Shown: one piece after another, positions 1 through 14,470 of the stretch
Layout: each line of letters begins with the position of its first letter
Position numbering within the stretch: position 1 is the stretch's first letter
DNA from: Paragonimus westermani
Taxonomy: Eukaryota > Platyhelminthes > Trematoda > Plagiorchiida > Troglotrematidae
Assembly: GCA_008508345.1 (NCBI GenBank)
Contig: QNGE01001268.1
Coordinates: 114,903 to 178,902 of the forward strand
DNA length: 64,000 nt
Reading direction: 5' to 3'
Position numbers and translations under genes: made by a program
Notes under the pieces: model-generated
The model's input: the letters and a program-made list of their open reading frames with translations, nothing else
The model's database searches: none
What the model was told of the DNA's origin: nothing

Positions 1-819
1 ACCTTTCAGCGAGACAGACGCCACGCTTATTAAAAATAGGCATACAGAGTTAGACCGTTGGGAAAATCACCACGCGAGCAAAGCTGGACTCCTGCTTTTA
101 CTGTGTTACCGCCGCAAAATTACAATGTAGTACCGTGGTCGGTAGATTTGGAACCACCTACCAAAACTGAAGTTCTTATTTGCATTTCGACCGCCAAACG
201 AAATAAGGTTATTGGCGCAGCTGAACTCATGTAACGCGCAACCGAAACCAGCTAGCGCGCACGGGTTGAATTTGAGTTGTGTAACGGGGCGTGCTGCTGT
301 GTTGTCGGTGCCGTTTTTGCTCACGTTTGTGTAAGTCGTGTGCATGGCTTACTGGGCCTTCGGCTCATGTTTGTTCGTATTGTTTCTCTTTTCAGAACTG
401 TTGCTCGAACCCATAATTCGGAAGAGCGCTGTCCCCTGGTGCGTCCACGTTGCCCGAAGGTTGGTCTGTGACGTCACGGGCATCCAGAGTAGAGTCGGCT
501 GGCCTGCATGTTACACTCACGCTAGCATTTTTTAAAGAAGGTGGAGGGCCACGAGTTGGGACCTTGCCTCACCTGCTTTAACTTGTACGGATGGTAACTA
601 ACATCACTCTGTACTGGGGTCACTCGATAGTAGTCTCCATATTCAAGAAAGTCGAGGGCTGTTGAGGAAACCATAGGGTTATTAACTTGAATTCAATCAA
701 TATTGTGGTTCTGAATTGTACTACACTACGTCGAATAACCATAGCTCGAGAGAGTGAGAGACATTTGGAGAGAGAAGGCAGGATTTCGTCCTGGGAGACA
801 ATGAATAGGTGAAATTTTT
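1..819. other. Unassigned non-coding DNA
   Basis: No recognisable gene, RNA or element was found. Short open frames on both strands at about 106-535 show no family motif and no paired splice signals. The right edge grades into the LINE remnant that starts near 820, so the last part may be unrecognisable LINE sequence. Confidence 0.5.
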
Positions 820-1930
820 ACTTTTCATCAAGTTCCGGAACAGCCTCTCAAGTACCGCCAACCAACAGTGCCGTGTTTCTCAACTACAAAGGTGCGTTCG
901 ATTCAGTGGGTCGGCCTGCACTTTTGGATTCGTCCAAACGCAGGTTTGTACAGACCAAATTTGAGAATACCGCGTGGGCTCTTTACTCCCATTCTTGTCT
1001 TGGTTTACTGTTAGCTGTCTGACAATTTCAGCACCACGGATGGCGCACGTCAAGAATGTTCACTTTCATCACTTTTGTTTACTTTCTTCAGAGACCAAAT
1101 GATGGAGGACTTTTTCCGGCATCCAACAGATGTCCTGGTGGATTTCCTACCACGTAGAAGACTGCCTGATGTTGACTGTGCTGATGGCAAGACGTTGTGT
1201 GACAATTATCAAGCAGCACATACAATGCTAAACGCCATTTTCTTTTCTGCTAAGTACTTTCGAATGCGCTTTACAGCGTCAGCGTGCGAAGTGCTTCTGC
1301 AATACTAGTGTGATTGTGTAGATTTAATTTTAGACAATGAAGTTATGGGGGTTAGATTGAAAGTGTTTTGTACTTAAGCTGTATCAGCGACGGCGAGCTT
1401 GCAGGTAATGAAATCGCACCTTACATTATAGAGTCCAGAGCACTTTTCGCCTATCTTGAACAGAGTAACACCTCTCTAAAGCTTAAGGGTCACGCATATA
1501 TGACGAAAATGAAAGGTGTATTACCTCACGTCCTAGAGACTTGAACCGTCTTCAGGTATTTGACCACCGATGTCTACTTTTGATCGCTCACATCGGATGG
1601 CATCAAGGAGTACCCAACGTGAAGGTTAGGAGGTGTGTATTCAGCAGTGGGCGTCAAGAGAGTTCTATCCTTCATTCTCCCGGTTTTTCACAAACAGATA
1701 GTTCGGCCACATACTAAAGATGTCAGCTAGTTATTTGCCATGCCGAGTATTCTCCTGATTTTGCTCACCGGAACAAGTCAGATAGCCAGTTACCCGATGC
1801 AGAAAGACAGTTATCCACCAAAGGGTTAGCCGCTGTAATTTGGGTCCGTTTCCTTGGATTGGGGGCTCGCGACTCACAGCGACGGTGGGTGAGGATTGTG
1901 ACGAAGATGGTGATTAGTCGGGCACAGTAG
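820..1930 (+). pseudogene. Decayed LINE (non-LTR retrotransposon) reverse transcriptase, C-terminal half
   Basis: This is the remnant of a LINE ORF2 polymerase, which would copy its own RNA at a nicked target. The family match is read directly by translating short frames. A block at 870-930 reads VFLNYKGAFDSV (RT catalytic block A). About 1036-1090 reads RQECSLSSLLF, matching the RQGCPLSP motif. 1177-1188 encodes CADG in place of YADD. 1535-1660 reads RLQVFDHRCL followed by an IGW...VPNVKVRR block, typical of the region after the polymerase. A final block at about 1830-1929 reads LGLGARDSQRRW and ends at a TAG. The pieces lie in different frames with several frameshifts, and the catalytic box is destroyed. 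The endonuclease half is absent. The identification as a LINE is firm; the exact clade is not settled. Confidence 0.85.
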
Positions 1931-4900
1931 TGTATATACTATCGTAAGTTGACAGATTTGTCCGTGAAATAAGTGAAAGTTATAAACAGGCCCTGTTGCA
2001 ACTGACGTCTCACTACCACTACTATCCCACTTGGTTGATCGACAAATACAGGCAACCTAATTTGTGTGTCTGAATGTGGAAACAAACAAAAATTCTCCCC
2101 TTTTCCATCTTCCTGCCTAGGACTCGTTTGTCTTTTTGTGATTGTACAGCAGTTAAACATCGGCGCAAACCACCGATGTAATGCTGCCTTTGATAATATC
2201 ACTGATTGTAGGAATTTCATCTCCTAGGGGTGAATTTTCACACAGGAGTGAACCCATCTCACAACATTTGAATTTCACTCACGTTTAATGGTATCTTTCG
2301 GATCGACAGACATGCCGACAAGACCTTTTTACAAAGGAATATTACACTGGAGATTCTATCCTAAATTTCTTCAGTGGTATTTACTCTTTTCGTAACCAGA
2401 ACTCATGTCACTGTCCACGATCTTTGGAGACAATCATACTGACTACTGCTCCAGTGATGATTTATTGAACACGACCGAATCGCCATGTACGGAGGATCAG
2501 ATACGTATATCTGCGAGCAACGTACTTATTATCGAGTAATTTGTCGAGCAAACAAAGTAACTGTCCTGTCACCTTTGATAGGCGATTCCGAAATCATGGG
2601 TTTCCGCCAGTCTACTGGCGATTTTCACTTGAGGTGAAATCACGTCAAGTACTCCGTTCAAAAATAGCGTGCTGGGAAGAACACGAAAGTTTGCCTGGCA
2701 CTTGGAATAGGGTCCTTGACTGGCGTGGTGACTATGCTGCGTGCAGTTAACCTACCTGCTAGCGTACCGGTAAAGCTTTGTGTCCAGCTCGCAGAGTATC
2801 CTCTGGGTGGATTTTCCTGGCACATGATCCTAAGAGACGGGTCAATTTCAGTTTTTGTTTCAAAGTGACTTAGTACGCCGGCTGGCCCATCCATCGTCTA
2901 CAAGGTGTATCTTTTCTTAAGAATCCATCAAAACATGCGTACGTGTACACCTCATTGAAATCGAATGAATGAACTGAATAAAGCACTACGCTCAGGTGGA
3001 CACACCAAGCACAGTTCAAACCCATAACCATTCATATTATTTATGATAGGCGAAAACCGTAAGATCCTTTGGCTTCCTGGGCGCTCCAGGATTTTTTAAC
3101 CTGTCATTCCAAAGGAAGTATCTACTTATCACTGTGCGTGGAAATGAACGCGCTTAGAATCATTAAGTTCCTGCCGCTTGAATTTGCCTGTTGTTTTTCA
3201 AGTGAGGACCAAACTAGTTCCTAGGGTGGGATGCGTTTAGTGTTACGCCTCACAAACGACGCAGCTACTACATTCATTACTATTTTGCGCGCTCTCTTTA
3301 GATACATTCTAATGACTATTTATCTGTCCTTGTATGAACCAAACCTGCAGCCCTTTGTGGTTACTGAAGCTGTGCCGAACGATTAAGAGCAAACGGTGTG
3401 GCATGAGAAACGCATGATATTTGGGTCTCGGTTCTCTGTTACAAGTGGAGTAATTGGTGTTTCCTTCAAACCAGTCAACTGTGCATCGTCACTGAGCTTC
3501 ACTTAAATCTCGTTTGTGAAATAGTAGGCAAACATGAAAGCGGAAACCAGTGGCATTTGTTCACAGCTAATTCTCTGGCGAATTCTTACGTCTAACGTAA
3601 ACGCGAATAAACAGTCGAGACCGAATTGAAAGCCACTTGTAACCAGGCGATACTAAGTGAATTACTCATGGATCTGCGTCACGGACACTAACTTCCTAGT
3701 CGCTCTGAAACTAACCGCAACCAACCGCATTTTAGGTCAACTGTAGTTCAACTAGCTACTTATTCTTGTTTTAAATGCACTCAGTTTGTTCCGATTAACG
3801 TCCAGATAAACCCAAACAGTCTCGTGTAATCGACTAATCAGACAACCGTCCTTCTGATGTTACCTTTCTGAAAATGATGATCACCAATCTGAGGTGATGC
3901 TTACGGTTTTATGCTCAGTCATTTCCAAAAACAACCAGAGGAATCGTTACTGTACCTGTAAAGCAAGACACATCAACCAGTTTCTTGCACATCTGGGTTG
4001 CGTTCGTCCCCTATCTGGTCCAGCAATCAGCTGAGCGGTCTTTAAAATTAGAATAAGTTATTCCTCAGCTGATACATGTGTATAGTTGTAATGCAGTACC
4101 ACCTACACATATCCAAGCTAAAATGAAAGACACAGCACTTGCCAATTTGCACCACGTATCGATTCGGTGTGGTTTCGGTCACATAGATGTTAGAAGTTGC
4201 CATTGGGAACATAATAGGCGAAATAGATCGACTCAGTTCCCGAGGGTTTATAGGGTGGACAGAATAGTTATGTGATACTCTTCAACACACAAAACAAAAT
4301 CCGCTGACGATCACATAACAAATATTAACCAGCTAGGCACGCCATTCGGCGAACACAACCTTGTATACCGTTTGCTCAGTTCATCTGTACGACCGGGATG
4401 GTGTGTGTTTATCCAGGAGACCGTGTTCATAGTGCGGGATAACTGAGAATTTAAAAACAACGTTTTTCTGCGCAAATTAGTTCAAATTAAGGTAGGTCCA
4501 AAACAGCGATGTGTTACCTAATAAGTGGCGGTTCAGCTATGTCTACCGATTTGATGGACCTAAAATATGTCACTATGCACGAGATTAAGAATTAAAAGTG
4601 GAAAACCAGGCATTTAAAATGTAACATGATGAACATCTTAGGTTATACAGCCAAACGTTTTTTTTAAATTCAATAACAAAGACAAGGTTTTGTATAAGTG
4701 TAGCTGGACAAGAAGTGACGAGTTACTACATTGAATGTAGACCTCCAGACAAACAGTGATTTGAATACCTGTCTGGTCTGCGAGAGGTAAGCGCACGGAT
4801 AGCAAATGGTATTTAATGAATGAAAATTAACCTGCTACGTGCTAACACATTGTCAACTACCTACAACAAATGATTGGTGTTGGAGTGAATAATTAGTTAC

Positions 4901-7900
4901 TACTACATTCAAATGAACACCTAATGAAATGATTTGTGCGTTTTGTCTTTAGCAAGAAATTTGTTAAACACTGTAGGGAATTGGCACAGTCCATGAGGAC
5001 GAACCAAACAATGGACAAAACGTTTGACATAGTGGCTTGTTGGAAGTGTCAGAATTAAATTAACTGGACTTTGGAAACCGGTTCAGTGTTGCAAACAGAC
5101 CAGCTGCATTTAAAGAAATTGGAGTATCAAGATGTTGGTTAATACGGTATACTATCATAACTGGAAAATGCACATGAATAGACTAATACCAATTAAGTTC
5201 AATTATTGCACTTCGGTGTCTGGAAAGAATGGTTGCATTTTTGCATCTTGAGTAATCCCAAATTAAGGTGCATTAAAACAGGACCTAAGAAACTTAGTCC
5301 AGTATGTTTGTCAAGACCATCAGTACTGACCACAAAGACTATTTTACCTAGCGCAGAATCTACAGCGTCCTTGAAATTTGTTGCGCACCGGAGATTATAA
5401 ATCTCAGGGTCCAGCTCGGTTATCGATTATCCTTAACCGTCCAATTGTTAATCTTCACAAATGGTAACTTACGTTGATTACAGATACAATCAAACTCATG
5501 ATAGTAAGAAAACCCTTTCACAAAAATGGAACAGCTGCCTGCTTTTTGTTCATATGTTACCCCATATGACACCCCGAAATAATGATTCGCCACACGTGGC
5601 AGTAGCATAAATCACGTGATTCACTCACCAACCATGTCGCAAAGTCAACTGTGAGTTGTTCTGACATTTCTGCAACCTGTGTACACGTACTGTATTATGA
5701 CCAGCCACAGTCCCCACCTGTTCGCATTTGTCCAACTGTCACTAGAATGTCCTTAAAAGCAGTAATCAATTTCGCTGTTTGACTTTCATTCATTTAGTCT
5801 AATGCTTTTCATAGCGAGCGATAACGTCTCTGGGGTGATCAGCTGATTAACTAGAAATAAGACACTGGGTACTTCAGCTCTGTTAATACAGGCGGACAAG
5901 GTGGTTCTTGAATCATCTTTAACTTAGTAGGGGTGACTTGATATAACCTCAACTACTTCATAAGTAGTCACACCGGGTACTTTGGATAGGTAGTTATATA
6001 TTAAGAGAGAATCCTTGTATAAATTTTGTGGGCAGTGGGTTCTCTTACAAACGTTGCAGGAGCTATAAGAGTACGTTTGGACAAATTGAATTATGATTTG
6101 TTGGTTACTGTACATTTTCATTGCGATCAATAGGCCATAAGTAGCTTAATTTCTCGGCACTTGCGTTACTCACATTCTCACCAGTAAAACTTCATTTCGG
6201 TTAACTTTTTGATAAGAATTTCTACTGGATTGTTACACTGTCCAGTTTGCAGACCTGCAGGCACATTTACTCCGCTTTTTCGACAGCCACAAGGCTAACT
6301 GAGTAACTTTCAGACCGATGTTTCTGGGCTGATTTTCACAAAGAAATCCAAGAGAATTCTTATTCCTTTTGTTTGGTAGGCCCAGTCAAGAAGCACTCGA
6401 AATGGGCAACTTTGTTGTTACTGTATTATTCTCATTTTATATCAATTCCATCCAACTAACTGACTTTATCTGACGCTTTCTTTTTATGACCTCAATCGAG
6501 TAGTATGTTTGCGAAGTTGAATACCGTGCAATAATGAGTTTTGTGCTTTAAACTTTAGCACATATATACATCATATCTACCGATTTATGAATAACGTAGT
6601 TTCAGACTACCTACACAGATAGATCAAGGTCAATGGTAAGGAAATATTAACCTTAGCCAATAAAACACTTCTAAACGCTCTTCCATCACTGGAAAGTATG
6701 CTTTCCAGAAGCACGTGACAGCTAAACAGGTGGCTGTGCAAGACATTTCCCAAAATGACCTCACGAAAGGGCGCACACAGAAGTCAAGTTGATCGAGAAA
6801 AATGCCTCTGCAGCATTTTTGTCGGCCATTTCAAAATGGAAGTTCCAATTTGATGAAATGGGTTAACCGGTGTTTGTCTCTGGACAAACAAGTTGGAAAC
6901 ATTTGCAATCTTAAGACAACAGACTTGGTTATGATTGGTTGGAATCTATCCCACAAAACTCGTGCTATGCACCAAGACATATCAAAAAGGAGACTCTTTG
7001 ACCAAGAAATATTATCATAAATTATTTTCAGAGAACATCAACAACTGGACTATGATGAGTTGATCGAATGATTCGGAGTGCAATAAAATATTAAAAGTAA
7101 AATGAGTTGAAATTCGGGATGGAAAAACAAACAACAAAAAAGTTTGTTCCAAACCTTGTGCTTGCTCGGAAAGTTACAGGAAAAATTAGCACATGCCGTT
7201 TTTGTGTACGAGACATATGGGTCGAATCTGTTCAAAAAGCTGTCCAACATGGCCTTGCGCGATTAATATTTATTGTTTCTTTAACTTGTTTAAACACCAG
7301 GTTTTACCCGAGGTCAACCAGATTTCTCGCTTCTTGACTGACGTCCTTAGCGTGCACACTAATGGCAGTACTACTTCTCGTTGGTAAGTTATTTCTGCCG
7401 ACCTTTTGATCCGGTTTTTTAGTCTTCTAGCGCCATATGCGTGCTCTTTTGGTTCACAGATAATCTGAATTGACGCTGTGACCTACAGGCTTAATAAACC
7501 TAATAGTGATATGAAAAAGCGTTAAATATAGCAGTCAGTCCGAAGGATAAATATTTGGTAATAATCCCTGAAGGAGATTGCTGGTCGAAGAGACAATCGT
7601 TTCAGTAGTTTGAAAATTTGGTCTTTGGATATTTTGATGTTATCCACGGAGTCAACATTGCTGATATAATTATTTTTGGTAATTGAACAGCACTGTTGTT
7701 TAGCGCGTCAGTGTAGAAGAAAGACTTCAAATGGGCACGGGTTTCTTTCTTCCAAAAAATATGGAGCTTACCGTGTTCTCCTATAAATCGCTAATTCCAC
7801 CCAGCAACACGGCCCACATCCGCAGTCACGCATTCCGCCAAGGTACTTGTGAAATATTCCACCATTCTGTTATGCGCTCAGACATTTTTGGATGTACATA

Positions 7901-9189
7901 AATTCACCTTAGAAGCAGGTTTTCAATGTTAGAATTTTCTTGTGAACTTCAGTAATTATCGCAACTGAACTCACTAAGGAGGGATTCCTAAAAGGTGACA
8001 AGTAGTCTTGGCGATTACTTTTAAAAAGGACCACCATCAGGAGACCCATGTGGTCTGTGGACAACAGACGTGAATAGGGAACACTGAAAGTGGTGCACTT
8101 TTGGAGACCTGAATACTTTTTGAGAGGGTACTTTGGAGAATCATAAACAATACGGTGGCATTTCCAGCGATTATAATCGCCTTGCAAGCTGCATTTGGTT
8201 TTATACACTGCCCATGATAAACAGAACTGTGCTGATACTTTTCTAATCTTACTGGTCACAGCGTTTATTGGGTGAATGGGTATTACATTTAGGAAGCTGG
8301 GGGGAAGATAACGTCTCAGTTAAAAGGTTAGGCTGAGTAATGTGGGAACCACCGACCTAAACTGTTCAGTCTAAACGTGGCCAACTCTTTATATTTAAAG
8401 GTTTTATTCAATTAGCGGCCCACTCAGTGATTTGCCCACGTGAATCGGTGTGGCGGCGAAACATGGCATCCTATATAAAACTGCTTCGTTCTCTGTAACA
8501 ACACATTGGATTTGAAGCTGTGCACTACTGTTCTACCTGTCTCACCATGCAGTGTTTAAACTGAATCTCGTGAGTGTATCGTCCGTATGTAACTAACTAC
8601 AAGGAACTGTAATAAGTTTGGAAAAAAGTTTACCTGGTTTCAGTCACAGTCGTGTTGGGTCACCAGGATCCGTTCTTGGTAGCACACTTACTGCTAGCTG
8701 GACAGCAAACTATGGTCTGTCACTATGTACAGGTTTAACAGCTGACTGAGCACACACTGAAATTCATGAAACACGAGTGTTTTGCCCAAAAGCAGCCGGT
8801 GGAAGCAAAGGGGCATAGAATAAGACGTTTGACAGTAGTAAAAGATGTGTGAAACACTTTTACCGACAGTTTTAAACTGTACCAGATTCGTCACTTTGTT
8901 GTTAATGCTTCGTTTAGTATCCTTTAGTTTTTAGAAGGTTCTTCGGAAATAAGAATTTGATGACAACGAACCTAACTCCTAATATTTGTGACCAAACTAA
9001 AGGTACAAATAATAGACAAACTAGAAAGCTTAGCATTTTTCTTATAGAAAACATATTGGTGATAGTCTTTTACTGATGGGTGCTAAATTAGTAGCAAATT
9101 AGTAGCCAAATAAAACGTCTAAACCCAAACGTGCGTTACACTTTAGAAAGTGAGACGACCGACTACCGCTCCCAGATATTATCGAGAAT
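1931..9189. other. Unassigned non-coding DNA
   Basis: About 7.3 kb without a gene I can support. The open frames are short and scattered over both strands as expected by chance, the longest being a 116-codon minus frame at 7909-8259 with no recognisable motif. It probably consists of intergenic sequence and repeats decayed beyond recognition by eye. Confidence 0.5.
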
Positions 9190-10000
9190 AAGAAAATAGT
9201 TAGATTTGTTTGGGATGCCCTCTATCGAAGGAATGTGTGGACAGGAGAATACCTTCATTTTGACAGCTTCGCTCCAACAACATATAAAAAGGAATTGTTG
9301 CACCCATTGTCTAACCGAACAACGCGCTTTTGCACACATGTGGTCTTAGATGATGAAAATCAACAGCTTAAGCGGACTTTACGTGATAAACGCTATTTGA
9401 AAAAAAATGTGAGAAAGTTCAACACGACCAACACACAAAATGATCTACATACCACATTCCTAGAAAAACACGAGCGTCACAAACATCATTCAAGATATGC
9501 AACCTACATTGATTGTTTGAACAGCTTTTGAGGCCAACAGTTGTCACTACACTCTTCACAACGAAAATAGCAGTCCTATGTGGGATGTTCCACATCCCCA
9601 CGGCCTCAGTCAAGCAAAGAACATCCAAGTTCACTATATGAAACAAATCCAACGGGCAGAACTGTGGCTGCGCAACCTCCATTGTTGGCGGAACCGTGCA
9701 TCATCTTGAAACCAGGATTATCTCGCTATTACAAAAAGGGGTTCAACAAATGGTTAGGAAGTCAGACGACTCAACAGAAAATGCTCTGAAAGGGCCGATA
9801 TCATTGATCGTCTAACCTCACCTGATGACTTAACATGTGGCTGATTCCACAAAGTATTTCCGTGCTCTGTTCATAACTCAAAACAAACATAATCAGACAC
9901 CACCACCATATATGATGCGTACAAAAGAAGCTGTTTGTGACACTGCTGCTTTCACTTTAAAAGCTCAAATTACCTCAAACTTTGAACTTCCAGAAAATTG
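9190..10000 (+). pseudogene. Penelope-like retroelement remnant (RT C-terminus and GIY-YIG endonuclease region)
   Basis: Translation from about 9202 runs through VWTGEYLHFDSFAPTTYKK, followed by a block with RTTRFC and LKRTLRDKRYLKKN. This is the order and spacing of the conserved segment after the polymerase in Penelope-like elements (K-P-T-W-T-G-x-Y-x-H-F-x-S-F-x-P, then Y-K-x-x-L, R-A-x-x-I-C and L-x-x-N-G-Y). Further on, at about 9715-9790, GLSRYYKKGFNKWLGSQ resembles the endonuclease block that normally reads R-x-S-x-R-x-x-E-H-x-P-K-W-L, and weaker similarity to the element's tail continues to about 10000. Stops and frameshifts interrupt every part. Penelope-like elements are known in flatworms. 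The first block is a strong match; the later ones are tentative. Confidence 0.7.
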
Positions 10001-13000
10001 TTTTCTGGTTTGGGGATGCAGCGAAACCTGTTCGTGTATAAGTCCTGCGATGATAGTCCTGTCTATGCAAGTGGGCTTCGTAATCGTAACTGGTTGTCTT
10101 AAGTTATCCATCGGTTTTGCTAATAGGCAGTACTCAGTATTTGTTGGACCGGAAAGCGGAAGATTGTTTTACACCTCAGTTATTTTTCCGAATCACGAGA
10201 CTCATAAACCACACACAATTTGTCCTGATTAAATCAACACTTCGTAACTATAGCAAACATAAACCATGATCCTGTATGAAGAGTTTTAATTCATATTCCA
10301 TCAGTGCACCAAGGTTGGTTGGGAACGCCCAAAAAACCTGCAAACTTGTCAGCTATGTGCCAGCAGGTGTGTGACTGGGAAATTTGATTCTTACTCAATT
10401 TGATCCGGCCTACTCGACTGGATTGTTCACCCCATTTACTGCAATCTTTCGATTAATACATCGTTTTGCTGAATATCATCTGGTCGAAAATTCAACATGT
10501 TCTTCTCGTAAGAGATAGCTAGGGTTAGTTTGAACGATGATTGGGGAACGGTAACAAGAATTTCTTGCCTAGACTGTGCTGTGCTGAGTAAAGTATTCGT
10601 GATAATATAAACAGTATTCGTTGGGCCGAAACCTAAGATTATGCGTGAGCTGCGTGCACACGATTCTATTCTTTGTAGAGTTGTAGATATTTGCCTATTA
10701 CTTTAGTTCCGTGTGTGTTACAAGACTATCTTCATTAAGCGGTTCTCGGATATTACGATTCTAAGGTGTCTGATTTTTCGCCGAGCCCAACACTCAAATA
10801 GTAAACGTTTAATAACCAAATGATATTACATCATTGCTTGGGAGCTTCACCGCTCGCTTTTGAGCTTTCCGGTTAGTGAAGTTTGATAAGAGCAACATTC
10901 AAACTCCTACGAACCGACGAAATCATCTCGTTTGTTGAGTAAACATTCACACCACTACTACTGAGCTCGAAAAATATTCAAACTCCCACACCGTCAGTCT
11001 GGGCTACGAAATTCTTCACTATTCCCAACGGCCACAATTGGTGGTTCTGTGTCTAGTCAGCAGTCATCCAATCTTGCCGGTGGAATATGATCACAAGTAT
11101 CTCATCCGGAGACCCTGAACGAAGTTACCATTTTTCATACTGTCAAGTAGAATGGATGCATATATTGCGTTGATGAGTCCAGGCACCTCTATCTTTCACA
11201 AGCTTTTTCAGCTCTGTAATATACACACTACTATGTTTGTGATTTTGACGGCACGGATCAGAAAGTCACTGGCTGACAAAATCTAAAGGTTTAGCGAAGC
11301 TATATCGAATTAGGATTGCTGGCAATCTCATTTGGCACTCTTGAAGCATTCGCCCCTCCTGATCCAGCTGCTCTTTGATTTGGCCTATATAACAGTGGTT
11401 GGAGGAAGGAGCAAAGGAAATCAGTGTATCCGAAGTGGAGGTCAACTCCAACACGTTTTACACACGATGAGGCCTTTAGTGTACATTTCCAGGCCCATTT
11501 TCGGTCAACAACAACGGTGAGCACGGTTGCCCACCATCGGCTATTCTGTTGAGTAGACTCAGAAGCAGGGTTGAGAGGTGTATTTTCGAGTCCCGTGAGC
11601 CTTGTTTCAAGTGACATTCATCGTGACTGGGACTAAGTTGACAACAGGATCCTGGATTCAGAACAGCTCAAAACGCTCCGCAACTGTTAACTACATGAAG
11701 TCCTTGACTTTCGATTGTGTTTATCCCCGGAACAATACAGAACAATTCACAGATCGACAAGAACCTTTGTCCACCGTTGGTGGTGACATGTGAGGAAAAA
11801 TTAACAATTGGTTCTACTTGAATAGTCGTGTAAGTAAAGACAAGTAAACGAAGTACCCACTTGCCATGTTTTAAAAATCAGTCCGTTGTTTGCTAACCGA
11901 ACATACATGAACCGGTTTTTTTAAAGGGCTGCTGTTTTCACCGTCCATATTTTACCTTCTGTTACATAGGTGACATACCCGATCAAGTCTGCTGGAGGCT
12001 ATTCGCACAATGACTGTTTTTGTAAACCGCCGCACAATTGCCCTTGAGTTGCGAGACTATCTGAGAATGGATTTTTGGGGATCGCTGTTTGAGAATCTTC
12101 GCCTTTAAGATAATCCCTCGCCATTTAATCCGACAACTCGAATGCACCATTTGTACGCCATACGCTACTTAACCTATATAATCTCATTCATGGAGTGCTT
12201 GATTTTCTGGGAAGAACAACGCAACAATCATTTAATTATCCCTTACTCAGGCGTGAAGTAACTGATATCCCTTTCTTCTCTGAGTAATCCCACAGCTGGA
12301 CGTCAGATACTGCGCGGCATCTTCGGTTGAATACGCTGACATTTGACGTGCAGTACTGATAACCAAATTCTGTGTTGGAAATCCTTCTGTCATCAGCATA
12401 TTAGTTTTTGCTGCGCATCCATTTTTTCTCCGGTATCACTGTCTGCTTATTACTGAACTATATAACATATTCAGCCTAAATGAAAACTGGCGATGATTTA
12501 CTGTGGGGTAAGTAGTAGTTCGGGGAGAGTTAATTAACTTGTCCACAGCTATGTTTCAAGGACAAAGCAATATTAGTGGTTGGTATGGTTATGTTCATTT
12601 GCTGAGGTTGCTGAGTACGAGGTTAAGCTTTGACAGGATTGTGCATTATCAGGTAAGCATCACAGACAACTTTCTGGTTGACCAAAATAAAATGCTCATC
12701 ATGCAGCCTGAGCATGTGTGATCTGCCTTGGCCCGTCCAAGCAGAGCACATCCAGTTTGTCACCCTCAAAGCAGAATCCACACAAAATGTACGTTTATTG
12801 CTTCAGTGTATTTAGACTAAACCGGAAAGAAAATGGACGTTTCTTTGTGAGTACTTGTTTCGTTATTCTGAAGATTGATGCACTGAACTGATAATTGACG
12901 AGACAGAAAAATGTCCTTCAAAATACTACACTGAGGACTGTTGAATTTTAGCTTGACTTCACGCTTGGTCATTCTATTGTTACTGTTCACTTTGGCTTGT

Positions 13001-14470
13001 TTTTATAGAGGTATTGTTTTCAACTTCTTAGCATTACACTTATTATCATTACTTTTACTGAGTGGCACTGATATTAGTAAACAAGTCAGACGATGCTGTT
13101 CACTAATGGTCCATACCATTTCCAGCTGATTTCTAATTCCTTCAAAACCTAACAATTTCCCACAGTTTGATATTTGTATGGTCCACCTGTCGTGTATTCT
13201 GCCATAATAATCATTGAGTGATATATTTCGGGAGGATAAAAAGGTTTGTGGCATTTTTTACTCACTAGACAGTATATCGATAAAAATTAGAATTATGTCA
13301 ATGTGACGGTAACAGTGCTCTGACAATCCACGTTTGCTACCCTCTTTTTTCGCTTTCTGACACACCTCTGTGAACAGGGCGTCGTTCACCATGTCTGTTG
13401 CTTTTTTTCTGCACGTACCCTCCAGGTAAATCCACAAACGACTTGCAATCGTCTGCTTAACCGTCCAGTGACTTTTCTAAGTTTAAAAAAGCACGTCTGT
13501 TAATCAGTGCTGTTAGAAATTTGTTTTTCTCCAGGTTGTGTGATATTCCAATTGGTGATAGTGTGAAATTTGATAACTATGAGTGATTATCAGCTAGAAT
13601 CACAACCCTGATTACGTCAATGTGACCTATTGCTGTACTCATTCAGTATAAATACTATGCAGTGTTAACGGATTACTCATGATGAGCATTTTGTTGCTCT
13701 GATAGGACATACGTTGACCTTGTGCTAAACCAGGATAAAAACCTGTACACCAGTCACATTCGCCTCATTGATGCTGCGTTAGGTAGCATGCAATGAACTG
13801 TATACCGCACCACATACTACTGCGCCTAATGGAAAGTAGTTCCAATACATTACTTCAGGACTTGCTGTGCGTAGCTGTAAGCATTCTTAAATGTTGCTGT
13901 CAAAATATGTTGGAATACAGGTCTCAGGGCAACTGCAAAACCAGTAGATATCGTGTTCTAAATGCCGGTTGAATCCGTTGAAAAATAATGGAGAACGATA
14001 GCCCTCTATACAATATTATCTACCGTTGGTCGATCGCGTCTTGCGCATGTTGCAAACAGGCTACTTAGTGCTGTTTTTTTATAACCAATCGGACAGTCAG
14101 CTGTGTGCTGCTGCACCACGAATGTGCGGTCTGGGGAGTGAGAGATGTTTCGATCCATTCGATATCCGCACCGGTCGTGTGTATGCGGACAATTGACCAG
14201 CAGCATCAGTACTGAGAGCCAATAGGAATAAACCATAGCACCCAGTGTGCCCACCGAGTGAAATGTGCTGCACTAGGGTAGGCAGAACAACACGGACAAG
14301 GGGTGGAGGGACAACAGAAGTCACTGATCCCACATTGGGCAAGGTCAGGCACGCAGCTGCGGCGACTTGTCAAACCAGAAACAGAATAGAAAATCGCTGA
14401 CGGTAACGAACAAAAGTGGTAGCGACAATCGTGCTGGCTCAGAAGAAAAAACTTAGCAGTTGCTGTGTCC
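10001..14470. other. Unassigned non-coding DNA
   Basis: No gene could be supported. Overlapping open frames of about 60-140 codons at 11266-11793 and 14006-14631 have no recognisable domain and lie on both strands of the same DNA, which argues against coding. The right end merges with the region upstream of the MyoD-type gene. Confidence 0.45.

Noticed and set aside
7909..8259. 116-codon minus-strand frame
   Set aside because: No motif, no splice support and chance length.
11580..11600. TTTTCGAGTCCC as a possible tRNA B box
   Set aside because: No A box or acceptor stem at the proper spacing.
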